NCBI GenBank assembly: GCA_023667285.1
Contig: JAMPAK010000001.1
Location: forward strand, 154,091-218,090
From: Muribaculaceae bacterium
Lineage (GTDB): Bacteria; Bacteroidota; Bacteroidia; Bacteroidales; Muribaculaceae
Direction: 5' to 3'
Length of the DNA stretch: 64,000 nucleotides
Shown: in pieces, positions 38,362-48,112 of the stretch
Layout: each line of letters begins with the position of its first letter
Numbering within the stretch: position 1 is the first letter of the stretch
The notes under the pieces: model-generated
What the model was told of the DNA's origin: nothing
Seen by the model: only the letters and a program-made list of their open reading frames with translations
Databases searched by the model: none
Program-made: the position numbers and the translations under genes

Positions 38362-39114
38362 TTATCTTTTGACATCAAAACCTCTTCGTTGCAGCGCACG
38401 GAGCATCCCATGGTTCATTGCCTCACGGTAGTAGTTTATAATGTGTGAGGCCCAGTCGTTGTCGGTCTTGTCACCTGATCGGGTGGCATTATAGTTTCGG
38501 ATTGTCTCATTATATTCGTTGAGCTTCTCCACCATTTCATCATTGTGGGTGGGATATGTGTCCTTGAACACCACAAGATCGCGTGGCTGTTTAGGCTTGA
38601 GATCGGGAGACTCACGTGGGACACCTATCGAGAGGCCACATACCACAAAGGTTTTCTTAGGCAGCCCAAGCAGTTGTGACACCGCCTCAGGAGCCACTGT
38701 TCGTGCATATCCGATGGGGCAGCATCCCAGGCCCAACGATTCTGCCATGGTTACGGCACTCATCATTGCGAGCGAAGCGTCGACCACACCAACCACTAGG
38801 CCGTCAACCGTATTCGTGAAATCAGGCATATCCTCCCCGAGTTCCTCTCCTATAAGAGATATCTTATTGTAATCAGCAAGAAAGAGGAGGAAATGAGAAC
38901 AGGTCTTCACCTGCTTCTGCCCAATGAGTGCATACAATTTAAGTTTGAGTTCAGGGTCAGTGACATCTATGACAGAAAATTGCTGTCCGTTGTAACTTGT
39001 AGGGGTGTTGCGGATTGCATCATAGATGAGGTCCATGTCTTCCTGACGGACTTCATCGCGCTCATAGCGACGGATGCTGCGGCGGTCAAGTAATGTGTCT
39101 TTTACGCTCTTCAT
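38362..39114 (-). CDS. Nitroreductase family protein (NfsA/FRP-like)
   Basis: This 250-residue FMN-dependent oxidoreductase begins with the signature LLDRRSIRRYE and TSYNGQQFSVIDV near residues 39-51. The block LGLGCCPIGYAR lies near 132-143, and SIGVPRESPDLKPKQPR near 168-184 is typical of the NfsA/flavin reductase P branch. It probably uses NADPH to reduce quinones or nitro compounds; the physiological substrate is unknown. The start is the ATG of MKSVKDTLL. It is a single gene facing the A2M gene. Confidence 0.88.
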   Translation of the reverse strand: MKSVKDTLLDRRSIRRYERDEVRQEDMDLIYDAIRNTPTSYNGQQFSVIDVTDPELKLKLYALIGQKQVKTCSHFLLFLADYNKISLIGEELGEDMPDFTNTVDGLVVGVVDASLAMMSAVTMAESLGLGCCPIGYARTVAPEAVSQLLGLPKKTFVVCGLSIGVPRESPDLKPKQPRDLVVFKDTYPTHNDEMVEKLNEYNETIRNYNATRSGDKTDNDWASHIINYYREAMNHGMLRALQRRGFDVKR

Positions 39115-39336
39115 AATCTGAAATTGCATTTATGAGGTTCTGTAGATCTGAGGTGTCTGTATGAGTAAGCATGTGGCGATATCCTAGAATATTTGCCACA
39201 CCCAAAGGTAATAATTTATATTCAATTTAATGGCATTGACCTGCGATTTTTTTAATGTGATTAACATTTTTAAACACGCGCTCTCTGCACGGATTAGAAA
39301 TTCTTTCACCTTTACAACAAACGAGTAAGCAAAAAG
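39115..39336. other. Intergenic region between nitroreductase and carA promoter
   Basis: This AT-rich stretch separates the divergent nitroreductase and carA genes. Apart from the carA promoter just downstream I see no RNA gene, repeat or convincing coding frame. A clear promoter for the nitroreductase gene was not found. Confidence 0.5.
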
Positions 39337-39368
39337 TTTCACGGTCACTGAAAAAATTTGTAACTTTG
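39337..39368 (+). promoter_or_regulatory. Promoter of carA-carB
   Basis: TTTC (39337-39340), one mismatch from TTTG, then 20 bases and a perfect TAACTTTG (39361-39368). The leader to carA is about 50 bases, with no obvious attenuator. Confidence 0.75.
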
Positions 39369-39422
39369 CACAGTCAATCACCCGGGCCTCCTTTCATCAG
39401 GCTCAAAAGAACCACTTAACGA

Positions 39423-40493
39423 ATGCGACAGTTTAAGCGCGCCACCCTGATTCTTGAGGATGGCACCACCTTTGAAGGAAAGTCTTTCGGCCACGATGCT
39501 TCTACGGCCGGCGAAGTAGTGTTCAACACCGCGATGACAGGCTACCCTGAGAGCCTTACAGATCCCTCTTATGAGGGACAGATACTCGTGACGACTTATC
39601 CGATGTTGGGCAATTATGGTGTTCCGCCACGCAGGGAGAAAGATGATGTCAGTGAGTATTACGAGAGCGACCACATTCACGCTCGTGCCATCGTGGCTCA
39701 GGATTACAGTTATGACCACTCTCACTGGCAGGCTGACAGGTCGCTGTCTCAATGGCTCAAGGAAGAGAAAATCCCCGGAATTTATGGAATCGACACGCGC
39801 GCCCTCACAAAGCATTTGCGCGAGCATGGCTCTATGCTCGGGAAAATTGTGATTGAGGGTTCCGAAGAGCCTGAATTATACGACCCTAACCTTGAGAATC
39901 TTGTAGGCAAGGTAAGTTGCAAGGTTGTTGAAGTTCACGGCAATGGAGAGAAGACCGTCGTTCTGGTGGACTGTGGAGTGAAGCACAACATCATCCGCTG
40001 TCTCACACGCCGTGGAGTCAAAGTGATCCGTGTCCCCTGGAACTACGATTTCACCACCATTCCATATGACGGACTTTTCATCTCAAATGGGCCCGGCAAC
40101 CCCGACATGGCTGAAGAGACTGTAGTGAACATACGTAAGGCTATGGAATTGGACAAGCCTATTTGCGGCATCTGCATGGGCAACCAACTTCTTGCCAAGG
40201 CCGCCGGCGCCAAGACATATAAACTCAAGTATGGCCACCGCTCACACAATCAGCCTGTGCGCCGAATTGATTCCGAGAAATGTTTCATCACATCTCAGAA
40301 CCATGGCTTTGCCGTCGACAACGACACACTCCCTGATGATTGGGAACCTCTGTTCATCAACATGAACGACGGAACCAACGAGGGAATCCGACACAAATCC
40401 AAGCCTTTCTTCTCTGCTCAGTTCCACCCTGAGGCAAGCTCAGGCCCAAAGGACACCGAATTCCTCTTCGACGAATTCATTTCAATGCTTTAA
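39423..40493 (+). CDS. carA: Carbamoyl-phosphate synthase small subunit
   Basis: This 356-residue glutaminase subunit supplies ammonia to CarB. The N-terminal domain has TAGEVVFNTAMTGYPESLTDPSY (quoted in part: NTAMTGYPESLTDP, 35-48). The class I amidotransferase domain has nucleophile Cys251 in CGICMGNQ, with His335 and Glu337 in FHPEASSGP. It lies 30 bases upstream of carB. The product feeds pyrimidine and arginine synthesis. Confidence 0.97.
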   Translation: MRQFKRATLILEDGTTFEGKSFGHDASTAGEVVFNTAMTGYPESLTDPSYEGQILVTTYPMLGNYGVPPRREKDDVSEYYESDHIHARAIVAQDYSYDHSHWQADRSLSQWLKEEKIPGIYGIDTRALTKHLREHGSMLGKIVIEGSEEPELYDPNLENLVGKVSCKVVEVHGNGEKTVVLVDCGVKHNIIRCLTRRGVKVIRVPWNYDFTTIPYDGLFISNGPGNPDMAEETVVNIRKAMELDKPICGICMGNQLLAKAAGAKTYKLKYGHRSHNQPVRRIDSEKCFITSQNHGFAVDNDTLPDDWEPLFINMNDGTNEGIRHKSKPFFSAQFHPEASSGPKDTEFLFDEFISML

Positions 40494-40523
40494 AATTCCC
40501 TTCATCATCCATAAATCACAGAC

Positions 40524-43500
40524 ATGCGTAACGAAAATATCAAGAAAGTGCTGCTCCTGGGCAGCGGCGCGTTGAAAATCGGTGAAGCCGGCGAGTTTGA
40601 CTATTCCGGTTCTCAGGCTCTAAAGGCTATGAGAGAGGAGGGGATTACTACCGTATTGATCAATCCTAATATAGCTACAGTCCAGACTTCTGAAGGCTTT
40701 GCCGATAAGATATATTTCCTTCCCGTCACACCCTACTTTGTCGAGAAGGTCATAGCCAAGGAGCGTCCTGATGGAATCCTGCTCGCCTTCGGCGGACAGA
40801 CCGCCCTAAACTGCGGTGTGGAACTCCATCGCTCAGGCGTCCTCGAAAAATATAACGTAGAAGTGCTCGGCACACCCGTCCAGGCTATCATGGACACCGA
40901 GGACCGTGAACTCTTCGTGAAGAAACTCGACGAGATTGACATTAAGACAATAAAGAGCGAGGCCGTTAACTCCGTTGATGATGCTATACAAGCCGCATCA
41001 GACCTGGGTTATCCCGTCATTGTCCGCGCCGCTTACGCTCTCGGTGGTCTCGGCTCAGGCTTCTGCGACAACAAGGAGGAACTCGTAGCCACTGTAGAGA
41101 AGGCTCTCGCATTCTCCCCTCAGGTGCTTGTGGAGAAATCTCTCAAAGGATGGAAGGAAGTCGAGTATGAGGTGGTGCGCGACCGCTTCGACAACTGCAT
41201 CACAGTCTGTAACATGGAGAACTTCGACCCACTGGGCATCCACACAGGAGAGTCCATCGTCGTCGCACCCTCACAGACCCTCTCTAATGAGGATTACCAC
41301 TGGCTGCGCAAACTGGCCATAAAGATTATTCGCCACATTGGCATTGTGGGCGAGTGTAACGTTCAGTATGCCTTCGACCCCGCATCGATGGACTATCGAG
41401 TCATCGAGGTCAACGCACGTCTGAGCCGCTCTTCCGCATTGGCATCAAAGGCAACAGGCTATCCTCTGGCATTCGTTGCTGCCAAACTCGGACTCGGCTA
41501 CGGATTGTTCGATCTCAACAATTCAGTCACAAAGGTAACCTCAGCATTTTTCGAGCCGGCTCTCGACTATGTCGTCTGCAAGATTCCCCGCTGGGACCTT
41601 GGCAAGTTCCATGGCGTCAGACGCGAGATTGGCTCCTCAATGAAATCAGTGGGCGAGGTCATGGCCATTGGACGCACATTTGAAGAAGCAATCCAGAAGG
41701 GTCTGCGTATGATTGGCCAGGGGATGCATGGCTTTGTCGGCAACAATCAGCGCGATCTTCCTGAACTCGAGCATGCTCTAAAAGAACCTACGGACAAGCG
41801 CATTCTCGCCATTGCACAGGCTATGTTCAAAGGCTATACAGTAGAACAGATTCACGACCTCACCAAGATTGACCGATGGTTCCTGTTTCGCCTGCAAAAC
41901 ATTGTCAACACAGCTTCTGAATTGCGTGGATATAACGAAATAGAATCCCTGCCGGAGACCCTTCTCCGTCAGGCGAAGGAACAGGGGTTCAGCGATTTCC
42001 AGATTGCCCGCGAAGTCCTTCAGCAGGACATGACCGAGGCTGAGAAAGCCCTGCTGAGAGTCAGAGCATTTCGCAAGAGTCTCAACATCCTGCCCGTTGT
42101 CAAACAGATTGATACACTGGGTGCCGAATATCCCGCCCAGACCAACTATCTGTATCTCACATATAATGGCTCAGAGAACGACATCAAGTATCTCCACGAC
42201 CATCGCTCAATTGTCGTGCTTGGATCAGGCGCTTATCGCATTGGCTCTTCTGTCGAGTTTGACTGGTGTTCTGTCAACGCACTCCTTACAGTCAAGAAGC
42301 AGGGCTGGCGCTCAGTGATGATCAACTACAATCCTGAGACCGTCTCCACTGACTATGACATATGCGACCGTCTCTACTTCGATGAGCTCACATTCGAGCG
42401 TGTCATGGACATCCTCGAACTTGAGCAGCCTCATGGCACTATTCTCTCTGTAGGCGGACAGATACCAAACAATCTTGCAACTCGCCTTGACGAGCAGGAC
42501 GTCAATATCCTTGGGACATCTGCCAAGAGCATCGACAACGCAGAGGACCGCAATAAGTTCTCAGCCATGCTCGACCGTCTTGGCATCGACCAGCCAAGAT
42601 GGCGTGAGCTTACGAGCCTTGAGGACATCAACGGCTTTATCGAGGAGGTCGGATTCCCCGTCCTTGTGCGTCCCAGTTATGTTCTGTCAGGCGCCGCTAT
42701 GAACGTGTGCCACAATCAGGACCAACTGACACGTTTCCTTCGACTCGCAGCCAATGTCTCCAAACAGCACCCCGTCGTTGTCTCACAATTCATCTCATCG
42801 GCCAAGGAGATTGAGATGGATGCTGTCGCAGACGGAGGTGAAATCATAGCTTATGCAATATCTGAGCACATTGAATATGCCGGAGTTCACTCAGGCGACG
42901 CCACAATCCAGTTCCCGCCTCAGAAACTCTATGTCGAGACAATGCGCCGCATCCGAAAGATCTCACGCCAGATTGCCAAGGCGCTCGAGATTTCTGGTCC
43001 CTTCAACATCCAGTTCCTCGCTAAGAATAACGACATCAAGGTGATTGAGTGTAATCTTCGAGCATCTCGTTCATTCCCATTCGTGTCAAAGGTACTGAAG
43101 ATAAACTTTATCGACCTTGCCACACAGGTGATGCTTGGCCTCAAACCTGATAAGCCCTCTAAGAGCGCATTCGATCTCGACTATGTCGGCATTAAAGCAT
43201 CTCAGTTCAGTTTCTCCCGCCTTCAGGGTGCCGATCCGGTCCTTGGAGTCGATATGGCTTCTACAGGTGAGGTTGGCTGCATCGGAACAGACTCATCTGA
43301 GGCCCTCATTAAGGCCATGATCTCTGTCGGCAATCGCATCCCCTCAAAAGCAATCCTCATGTCAACCGGAACGGCTAAACAGAAGGCCGATATGCTTGAT
43401 GCGGCTCACGAACTGGCAAACCGAGGCTACACCATTTATGCCACAGGTGGCACGCATGCCTTCCTAAATGACAATGGCATCCCCGCCATCCGTGTCTATT

Positions 43501-43748
43501 GGCCCTCTCAGCCCGACATGCACCCCCAGGCCATAGATCTCTTGCAAGAGCACAAGATTGACATGGTGGTCAATATCCCCAAGAACTTCACAGCCGCTGA
43601 ATTGACCAACGGATATAAGATTCGTCGCGCCGCCATAGACCTCAACATTCCGCTGCTCACCAACGCTCGTCTGGCATCGGCCTACATCGATGCCTTTACG
43701 ACCCATCCTCTCGACACAATCGAGATAAAGAGTTGGGACGAGTATTGA
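40524..43748 (+). CDS. carB: Carbamoyl-phosphate synthase large subunit
   Basis: This 1074-residue enzyme makes carbamoyl phosphate from bicarbonate, ammonia and two ATP. It has two homologous ATP-grasp halves, each starting with a glycine-rich nucleotide motif (VLLLGSGALKIGEAGEFDYSGSQA near residue 9 and VVLGSGAYRIGSSVEFDW near 564, quoted in parts), and a C-terminal MGS-like allosteric domain after about residue 940 (GYTIYATGGTHAFL). The second motif has SSVEFDW instead of the more common GIEFDW, a small substitution. A 16-bp inverted repeat follows the gene. Confidence 0.97.
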   Translation: MRNENIKKVLLLGSGALKIGEAGEFDYSGSQALKAMREEGITTVLINPNIATVQTSEGFADKIYFLPVTPYFVEKVIAKERPDGILLAFGGQTALNCGVELHRSGVLEKYNVEVLGTPVQAIMDTEDRELFVKKLDEIDIKTIKSEAVNSVDDAIQAASDLGYPVIVRAAYALGGLGSGFCDNKEELVATVEKALAFSPQVLVEKSLKGWKEVEYEVVRDRFDNCITVCNMENFDPLGIHTGESIVVAPSQTLSNEDYHWLRKLAIKIIRHIGIVGECNVQYAFDPASMDYRVIEVNARLSRSSALASKATGYPLAFVAAKLGLGYGLFDLNNSVTKVTSAFFEPALDYVVCKIPRWDLGKFHGVRREIGSSMKSVGEVMAIGRTFEEAIQKGLRMIGQGMHGFVGNNQRDLPELEHALKEPTDKRILAIAQAMFKGYTVEQIHDLTKIDRWFLFRLQNIVNTASELRGYNEIESLPETLLRQAKEQGFSDFQIAREVLQQDMTEAEKALLRVRAFRKSLNILPVVKQIDTLGAEYPAQTNYLYLTYNGSENDIKYLHDHRSIVVLGSGAYRIGSSVEFDWCSVNALLTVKKQGWRSVMINYNPETVSTDYDICDRLYFDELTFERVMDILELEQPHGTILSVGGQIPNNLATRLDEQDVNILGTSAKSIDNAEDRNKFSAMLDRLGIDQPRWRELTSLEDINGFIEEVGFPVLVRPSYVLSGAAMNVCHNQDQLTRFLRLAANVSKQHPVVVSQFISSAKEIEMDAVADGGEIIAYAISEHIEYAGVHSGDATIQFPPQKLYVETMRRIRKISRQIAKALEISGPFNIQFLAKNNDIKVIECNLRASRSFPFVSKVLKINFIDLATQVMLGLKPDKPSKSAFDLDYVGIKASQFSFSRLQGADPVLGVDMASTGEVGCIGTDSSEALIKAMISVGNRIPSKAILMSTGTAKQKADMLDAAHELANRGYTIYATGGTHAFLNDNGIPAIRVYWPSQPDMHPQAIDLLQEHKIDMVVNIPKNFTAAELTNGYKIRRAAIDLNIPLLTNARLASAYIDAFTTHPLDTIEIKSWDEY

Positions 43749-43771
43749 GAACTTGACATTCAAAACTTTTT

Positions 43772-43814
43772 GAAAGGTTACACAAAAAGTCCCTGGTCTT
43801 TTGTGTAACCTTTC
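43772..43814 (+). terminator. Long perfect hairpin after carB, probable terminator
   Basis: GAAAGGTTACACAAAA (43772-43787) is perfectly complementary over 16 bases to TTTTGTGTAACCTTTC (43799-43814) with an 11-base loop. No T-run follows the stem, so it is atypical as a Rho-independent terminator. It could instead protect the carB 3' end or hinder translation of the next gene, whose possible TTG start is four bases downstream. Confidence 0.6.
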
Positions 43815-43853
43815 AGTTTGATAAGATACACACTATTTTACCTAGATCCAATT

Positions 43854-44834
43854 TTGGAGAAGAAGAAAAATATTGCCGTTGAATTCCTGAAATTCTTCGC
43901 CGTTTTTTTAGTGATAAATTCACATTCAGACATCATGTATGTCCACTTTAACGCATTAGCCACGGGTGGAGCCATCGGTGATTGTCTGTTCCTTTTCGTG
44001 TCAGGCTTCACTCTTTTCCTGTCGCAACCTCGGCGCTTCGACAATTACTATAAGAGGCGAATATCGCGCATTTTCCCCTCGGTAATCGCTGCTTTGATCT
44101 TCATGCGTATATTAAACTTCGACAGAATATTCACTCCTCTGGAACTGGCCGGCGGAGAGTTCATTGTTGCCTTGATGCTTTACTATGTGGTACTCTATCT
44201 CATCAGGAACTACGCTTTACACCACATCCCGGCTGTACTGACAGGATGGGGTGCTATGACGCTGATAATCTACATATTCTTCTTCCCATATAAATATGAG
44301 ACGGGCGAAAACGGCCTCTATGGCATAACCACATATTTCCGATGGATCCCGTTCTTCATGTTCATGCTTGTGGGAGCATGGCTAGGCTGGCTGAAAACAT
44401 CTGAGAAGGACAACTATAAACCATCTGCCATGCGCGATTTCTCATTAATGATTATGTCTCTCATTCTCTTCTACGGCATTCAGCTCGCAGCAAAGCAAAG
44501 ACCTGAGTTTGCGCCTTGGCAGATAGTTTCGTTGTTGCTGCTCATGGGCATAATATATTACATGTATCGATGGTGTGAGGCTCCGTTCTTCGACCGAATT
44601 TACAGGAAAAAGTTTGGACGCTTTGTCTCAATCATTGCCGGGCTTTGTTTGGAATCTTACCTGATTCAATTTGCCATTATCACCGATAAACTCAACTCCC
44701 TCTGGCCGCTGAATCTGTTGATTATGACATGCGTGATTCTCTTCTGTGCCTACGCCGTAAGGTGCGGAGCGCGTTTCATCAGTCAAACATTTTCTCCTAC
44801 AGATTACAATTGGCCCGCGATTTTCAAACTTTGA
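43854..44834 (+). CDS. Acyltransferase 3 family membrane protein
   Basis: This multi-pass membrane protein of about 326 residues opens with KKKNIAVEFLKFFAVFLVINSHSD, quoted in part as FLKFFAVFLVINSHS, which is the first helix of acyltransferase 3 (OafA/WbbC/YjiB-like) proteins with the conserved histidine. About ten helices follow. Such enzymes O-acylate surface sugars or lipids. No ATG exists before the first helix: the candidates are TTG at 43854 (chosen, as it directly precedes the basic stretch) and TTG at 43818 next to the hairpin. No clear promoter was found. The target polysaccharide is unknown. Confidence 0.83.
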   Translation: MEKKKNIAVEFLKFFAVFLVINSHSDIMYVHFNALATGGAIGDCLFLFVSGFTLFLSQPRRFDNYYKRRISRIFPSVIAALIFMRILNFDRIFTPLELAGGEFIVALMLYYVVLYLIRNYALHHIPAVLTGWGAMTLIIYIFFFPYKYETGENGLYGITTYFRWIPFFMFMLVGAWLGWLKTSEKDNYKPSAMRDFSLMIMSLILFYGIQLAAKQRPEFAPWQIVSLLLLMGIIYYMYRWCEAPFFDRIYRKKFGRFVSIIAGLCLESYLIQFAIITDKLNSLWPLNLLIMTCVILFCAYAVRCGARFISQTFSPTDYNWPAIFKL

Positions 44835-44840
44835 TCCGGA

Positions 44841-45773
44841 TTAATCCACAAAGAGAGGCGTTGAAAGATATCTCTCACCGGTGTCTGGGAGAATAACCAC
44901 TATCGTCTTGCCCTCATTCTCCGGATCCTTAGCCAGGGTCAAGCCGGCTGACAGGGCTGCGCCTGAGGATATTCCTGCCAATACACCCTCCTCATGTGCG
45001 AGCATTCGGGCAGAATCGCGGGCTTCCGGCCATGTCACACCCATCACCTTATCGACAACATTCGGGTCATAATTACCGGGAACAAACCCTGCACCTATAC
45101 CCTGTATCTTATGTGGGCCTGGATTCCCGCCTTCCAGTACAGGAGAATCCGTTGGCTCGACACCAACAGCCTCAATCAGTGGATTGTGAGCCTTAAGGCC
45201 ACGGGCAGTCCCGGTAAGGGTTCCACCCGTTCCCACTCCGGCCACGAATATATCCACCTTCCCGTCTGTGTCCTCCCATATCTCCCGGGCAGTCGTAGTT
45301 TCGTGTATCGCCGGGTTGGCCGGATTTGAGAATTGTCCAGGCATCCATGCCCCGGGATTCTCCTTGAGAATCTGCTCCGCGCGGGCGATAGCACCTTTCA
45401 TACCTTCGCTGCCTGGAGTCAGAATCAACTCAGCCCCCAGTGCCTTCAGCAGGCTCATGCGTTCCTTGCTCATTGTCTCGGGCATTGTCAGGATCAGTCT
45501 GTAGCCTTTGGTCGAAGCAACCCACGCCAGTCCGATTCCTGTATTTCCCGATGTAGGTTCAACGATTATGGCACCCGGCTTGAGCAATCCATTCTCCTCG
45601 GCATCAAGAATCATTGAGAAGGCCGCGCGGTCCTTCACACTGCCTCCAGGATTGAACGACTCAAGTTTCACAAGCACCCGTGCTTTCAGTCCAAGCGATT
45701 TCTCTATACGGCTCACCTCCAGAAGGGGGGTATGTCCGATCAGTTCTTTCAATGATTTGTAAATTCTTGCCAT
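44841..45773 (-). CDS. cysK: Cysteine synthase A (O-acetylserine sulfhydrylase)
   Basis: This 310-residue PLP enzyme makes cysteine from O-acetylserine and sulfide. The PLP lysine is residue 47 in [12 protein letters not shown]. The substrate loop [13 protein letters not shown] is near 68-80, the phosphate-binding [14 protein letters not shown] near 175-188, and [11 protein letters not shown] near 263-273. Length is typical. A -7-like TAAATTTG at 45792-45785 (minus strand), overlapping the stop of the SGNH gene, may give it a separate short-leader transcript. Confidence 0.96.
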   Translation of the reverse strand: MARIYKSLKELIGHTPLLEVSRIEKSLGLKARVLVKLESFNPGGSVKDRAAFSMILDAEENGLLKPGAIIVEPTSGNTGIGLAWVASTKGYRLILTMPETMSKERMSLLKALGAELILTPGSEGMKGAIARAEQILKENPGAWMPGQFSNPANPAIHETTTAREIWEDTDGKVDIFVAGVGTGGTLTGTARGLKAHNPLIEAVGVEPTDSPVLEGGNPGPHKIQGIGAGFVPGNYDPNVVDKVMGVTWPEARDSARMLAHEEGVLAGISSGAALSAGLTLAKDPENEGKTIVVILPDTGERYLSTPLFVD

Positions 45774-45789
45774 ATACGCTAAAACAAAT

Positions 45790-46467
45790 TTATCTGATGT
45801 TTGATGAGACCTGTTCTGCTATTGACCTCATACCTTTTATATTAGGATGACCGTGTTGTTTATCAATATCATGAAGAGTGATAACAGGAACATTATAGTG
45901 CTCACAAATGGTGTATACCGATGCGTTGATTTCTGTTTTCAACTCAGTGTTGAGTATGAAATACACGTTAGCCTCTGGATATAGACCCTTCAGCCCATCC
46001 ATCAGCCGGGCCATGGCCGGGCGGAAAGAGTAAAGCTGCTCATCCGTCCAATCAGAATATATATAATCCCCGATAGGCGAGTTAGCCCACGAATCGTTTG
46101 TGCCACCAAACACAAGAATAATATCAGGGTTCCCCAGATTATCCATTCTTGAGATGAACGCACGGTCCGTATAGTCATCTCCATTATAACCCGTCCGGCA
46201 GATGGTAGAGCCTGAGTAGGAATTGTTGACTCCGAGTGTCCATGCTGAGTCAGGCGACGTGATGATGCCCCACCATGTCTGTTGCATAGAGTCTACATCA
46301 GTTGTCTTCGCTCTGCGCGGAGAATGATACCACACAAGATTCGTGTCTGGCTCGACATATCCCTGGAACGTCGAATATGAATCACCAAGAATCGAGACCA
46401 CCGGATTCTTGGAATATGCGCTGAATAACGTGATAAACAGCACCGAGATTAAAACTATCTTTTTCAT
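45790..46467 (-). CDS. Exported SGNH/GDSL-type hydrolase
   Basis: This 225-residue protein has a signal peptide (about 1-19, LFSAYS) and an SGNH hydrolase fold: block [10 protein letters not shown] with the nucleophilic serine near residue 29, block [11 protein letters not shown] near 118, and block V D-x-x-x-x-HPN ([11 protein letters not shown]) near 206-216. It probably deacylates a carbohydrate or lipid in the periplasm or outside the cell. The start is the ATG of MKKIVLISV, only five bases after a perfect -7 element, implying a leaderless mRNA. It is divergent from ilvE. Confidence 0.88.
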   Translation of the reverse strand: MKKIVLISVLFITLFSAYSKNPVVSILGDSYSTFQGYVEPDTNLVWYHSPRRAKTTDVDSMQQTWWGIITSPDSAWTLGVNNSYSGSTICRTGYNGDDYTDRAFISRMDNLGNPDIILVFGGTNDSWANSPIGDYIYSDWTDEQLYSFRPAMARLMDGLKGLYPEANVYFILNTELKTEINASVYTICEHYNVPVITLHDIDKQHGHPNIKGMRSIAEQVSSNIR

Positions 46468-46472
46468 ATCGG

Positions 46473-46480
46473 CAAATTTA
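46473..46480 (-). promoter_or_regulatory. -7 element adjacent to the SGNH hydrolase start
   Basis: TAAATTTG on the minus strand (46480-46473) ends five bases before the ATG at 46467, so transcription would begin at about the start codon. The -33 region has only TTTA at a short spacing. Confidence 0.55.
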
Positions 46481-46489
46481 ACTCTTTTT

Positions 46490-46521
46490 TTTCGGATTAA
46501 ATCAGATTTTTTGTAATTTTG
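46490..46521 (+). promoter_or_regulatory. Promoter of ilvE
   Basis: TTTC (46490-46493), 20 bases, then TAATTTTG (46514-46521). The leader is about 25 bases. It shares the 82-base gap with the divergent SGNH hydrolase promoter. Confidence 0.7.
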
Positions 46522-46549
46522 TGGACAACAAAACGTAATCCGCAAACCT

Positions 46550-47572
46550 ATGGATAAAGAGTTAGATTGGAAGAATCTCTCCTTTGGCTATATGCCCACC
46601 GATTATAACGTCCGCTGCTACTTCCGCGACGGCAAATGGGGTGAAATAGAAGTGTCATCGAGTGAGGAGGTTAACCTCCACATCGCTGCCACATGTCTCC
46701 ATTACGGCCAGGAAGCATTCGAGGGTCTCAAAGCTTTCCGTGGCAAGGACGGAAAAATCAGAATTTTCCGACTTGAGGAAAACGCCCACCGTATCCGCGA
46801 ATCGGCCAAAGGTATCCTCATGGAGCCCATCCCTGAGGAGAAGTTCCGCGAGATGGTTCTCAAGGTTGTAAAACTCAACGAACGCTTCATTCCTCCCTAT
46901 GGTTCCGGCGCCTCCCTCTACATCCGCCCCCTCGAGATCGGCATCTCGGCTCAGGTCGGAGTAAAGCCTGCCCGTGAGTATCTCTTCATCATCCTTGTCT
47001 CACCCGTAGGGCCCTATTTCAAGACCGGTTTCAAGCCCACCAACATCTGCATTATGCGCGAGTATGATCGTGTGGCACCCCGTGGGACAGGCAGATGGAA
47101 GGTGGGAGGCAATTACGCGGCATCCCTCATGGCCGGAGAGCATGCCCACGATATGGGCTATTCAGCTGTTCTCTATCTCGACCCCAAGGAGAAAAAATAT
47201 CTTGATGAGTGTGGCCCCGCCAATTTCATGGCAATCAAGGATGGGACATACATCACCCCCGCCTCTGACTCAATCCTTCCCTCTATCACAAATAAGAGCA
47301 TGATGCAGATTGCAGAGGACCTTGGCCTCAAAGTGGAACAGCGCCACATTACCGTCGATGAACTTGAGACCGTCGAAGAGGCTGCCGCCGTCGGCACCGC
47401 CGCCGTTGCATCGCCAGTTGGAGAGATTGACGATCTCGACACCGGAAAGAAATACATCATCGCCAAGGATGGACAGCCCGGTCCCATCGTCACCAAACTC
47501 TACAACACCCTGCGTGGAATTCAGTATGGCGAACTTCCCGACACCCACGGATGGTGCACTATTGTAGAATGA
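46550..47572 (+). CDS. ilvE: Branched-chain amino acid aminotransferase
   Basis: This 340-residue fold-type IV PLP enzyme transaminates leucine, isoleucine and valine. Features are LHYGQEAFEGLKAF near residues 51-64, PRGTGRWKVGGNYAASL near 179-195, the PLP-lysine region DPKEKKYLDECGPANFM near 212-228, and GTAAVASPVGEI near 283-294. Length and motifs fit the class II (BCAT2-like) group. Its stop overlaps the start of the HD gene by ATGA. Confidence 0.95.
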   Translation: MDKELDWKNLSFGYMPTDYNVRCYFRDGKWGEIEVSSSEEVNLHIAATCLHYGQEAFEGLKAFRGKDGKIRIFRLEENAHRIRESAKGILMEPIPEEKFREMVLKVVKLNERFIPPYGSGASLYIRPLEIGISAQVGVKPAREYLFIILVSPVGPYFKTGFKPTNICIMREYDRVAPRGTGRWKVGGNYAASLMAGEHAHDMGYSAVLYLDPKEKKYLDECGPANFMAIKDGTYITPASDSILPSITNKSMMQIAEDLGLKVEQRHITVDELETVEEAAAVGTAAVASPVGEIDDLDTGKKYIIAKDGQPGPIVTKLYNTLRGIQYGELPDTHGWCTIVE

Positions 47573-48111
47573 AAGACTACTTCCAGACAATCGACAAATA
47601 TTACCCGGCGGACACCCTCCGCCGGGCAATTTATTTGAAACACTGCCGCGCTGTTGCTGACCTCTCACTCTCAATAGCACGAAGACTCTCTCTCCCCCTG
47701 GACGAGTCTGTGATAGAGACCGCAGCTATGCTCCACGACATTGGCATCTTCTTGACCTCTGCGCCTGATATTGGGTGTAACGGCTCTGAACCATACATTA
47801 AACATGGAATCCTTGGCGCCAAACTTCTCAGAGAAGAAGGCTATCCTGAAGAAATAGCCCGTGTGGCCGAACGTCACACCGGAGCCGGCATAACGGCTGA
47901 AGAAGTCATACGCCAAGGTCTCCCTCTACCCGTTGCTGACTACATGCCACAGACATTGCTTGAGAGACTTGTCTGCTATGCAGACAAATTCTATTCAAAG
48001 AACGGAGACATGAAGCGTAAGCCTCTCGACAAGGTGATTGCCTCGATGCAGAGAATCTCACCGGCCTCCACACAGCGCTTCCTTCAACTGGGAAAAGAGT
48101 TCGGAGAGTAA
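47569..48111 (+). CDS. HD domain-containing phosphohydrolase
   Basis: This 180-residue protein has an HD metal-binding signature: His25 (LKHCRAV), His56-Asp57 (LHDIGIF), a histidine near 79 (YIKHGILGA) and ERHTGAG near 106. This is the uncharacterised single-domain HDIG-related family, likely to hydrolyse a nucleotide or phosphoester. The start is the ATG that overlaps the ilvE stop; the longer frame would begin inside ilvE. Co-translation with ilvE is clear, but a functional link is not. Confidence 0.88.
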   Translation: MKDYFQTIDKYYPADTLRRAIYLKHCRAVADLSLSIARRLSLPLDESVIETAAMLHDIGIFLTSAPDIGCNGSEPYIKHGILGAKLLREEGYPEEIARVAERHTGAGITAEEVIRQGLPLPVADYMPQTLLERLVCYADKFYSKNGDMKRKPLDKVIASMQRISPASTQRFLQLGKEFGE

Positions 48112-48112
48112 T

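Noticed and set aside
44825-44850. GGATTAATCC palindrome between the convergent acyltransferase and cysK genes as a terminator
   Set aside because: Short, AT-centred with no loop, and no T-run on either strand.
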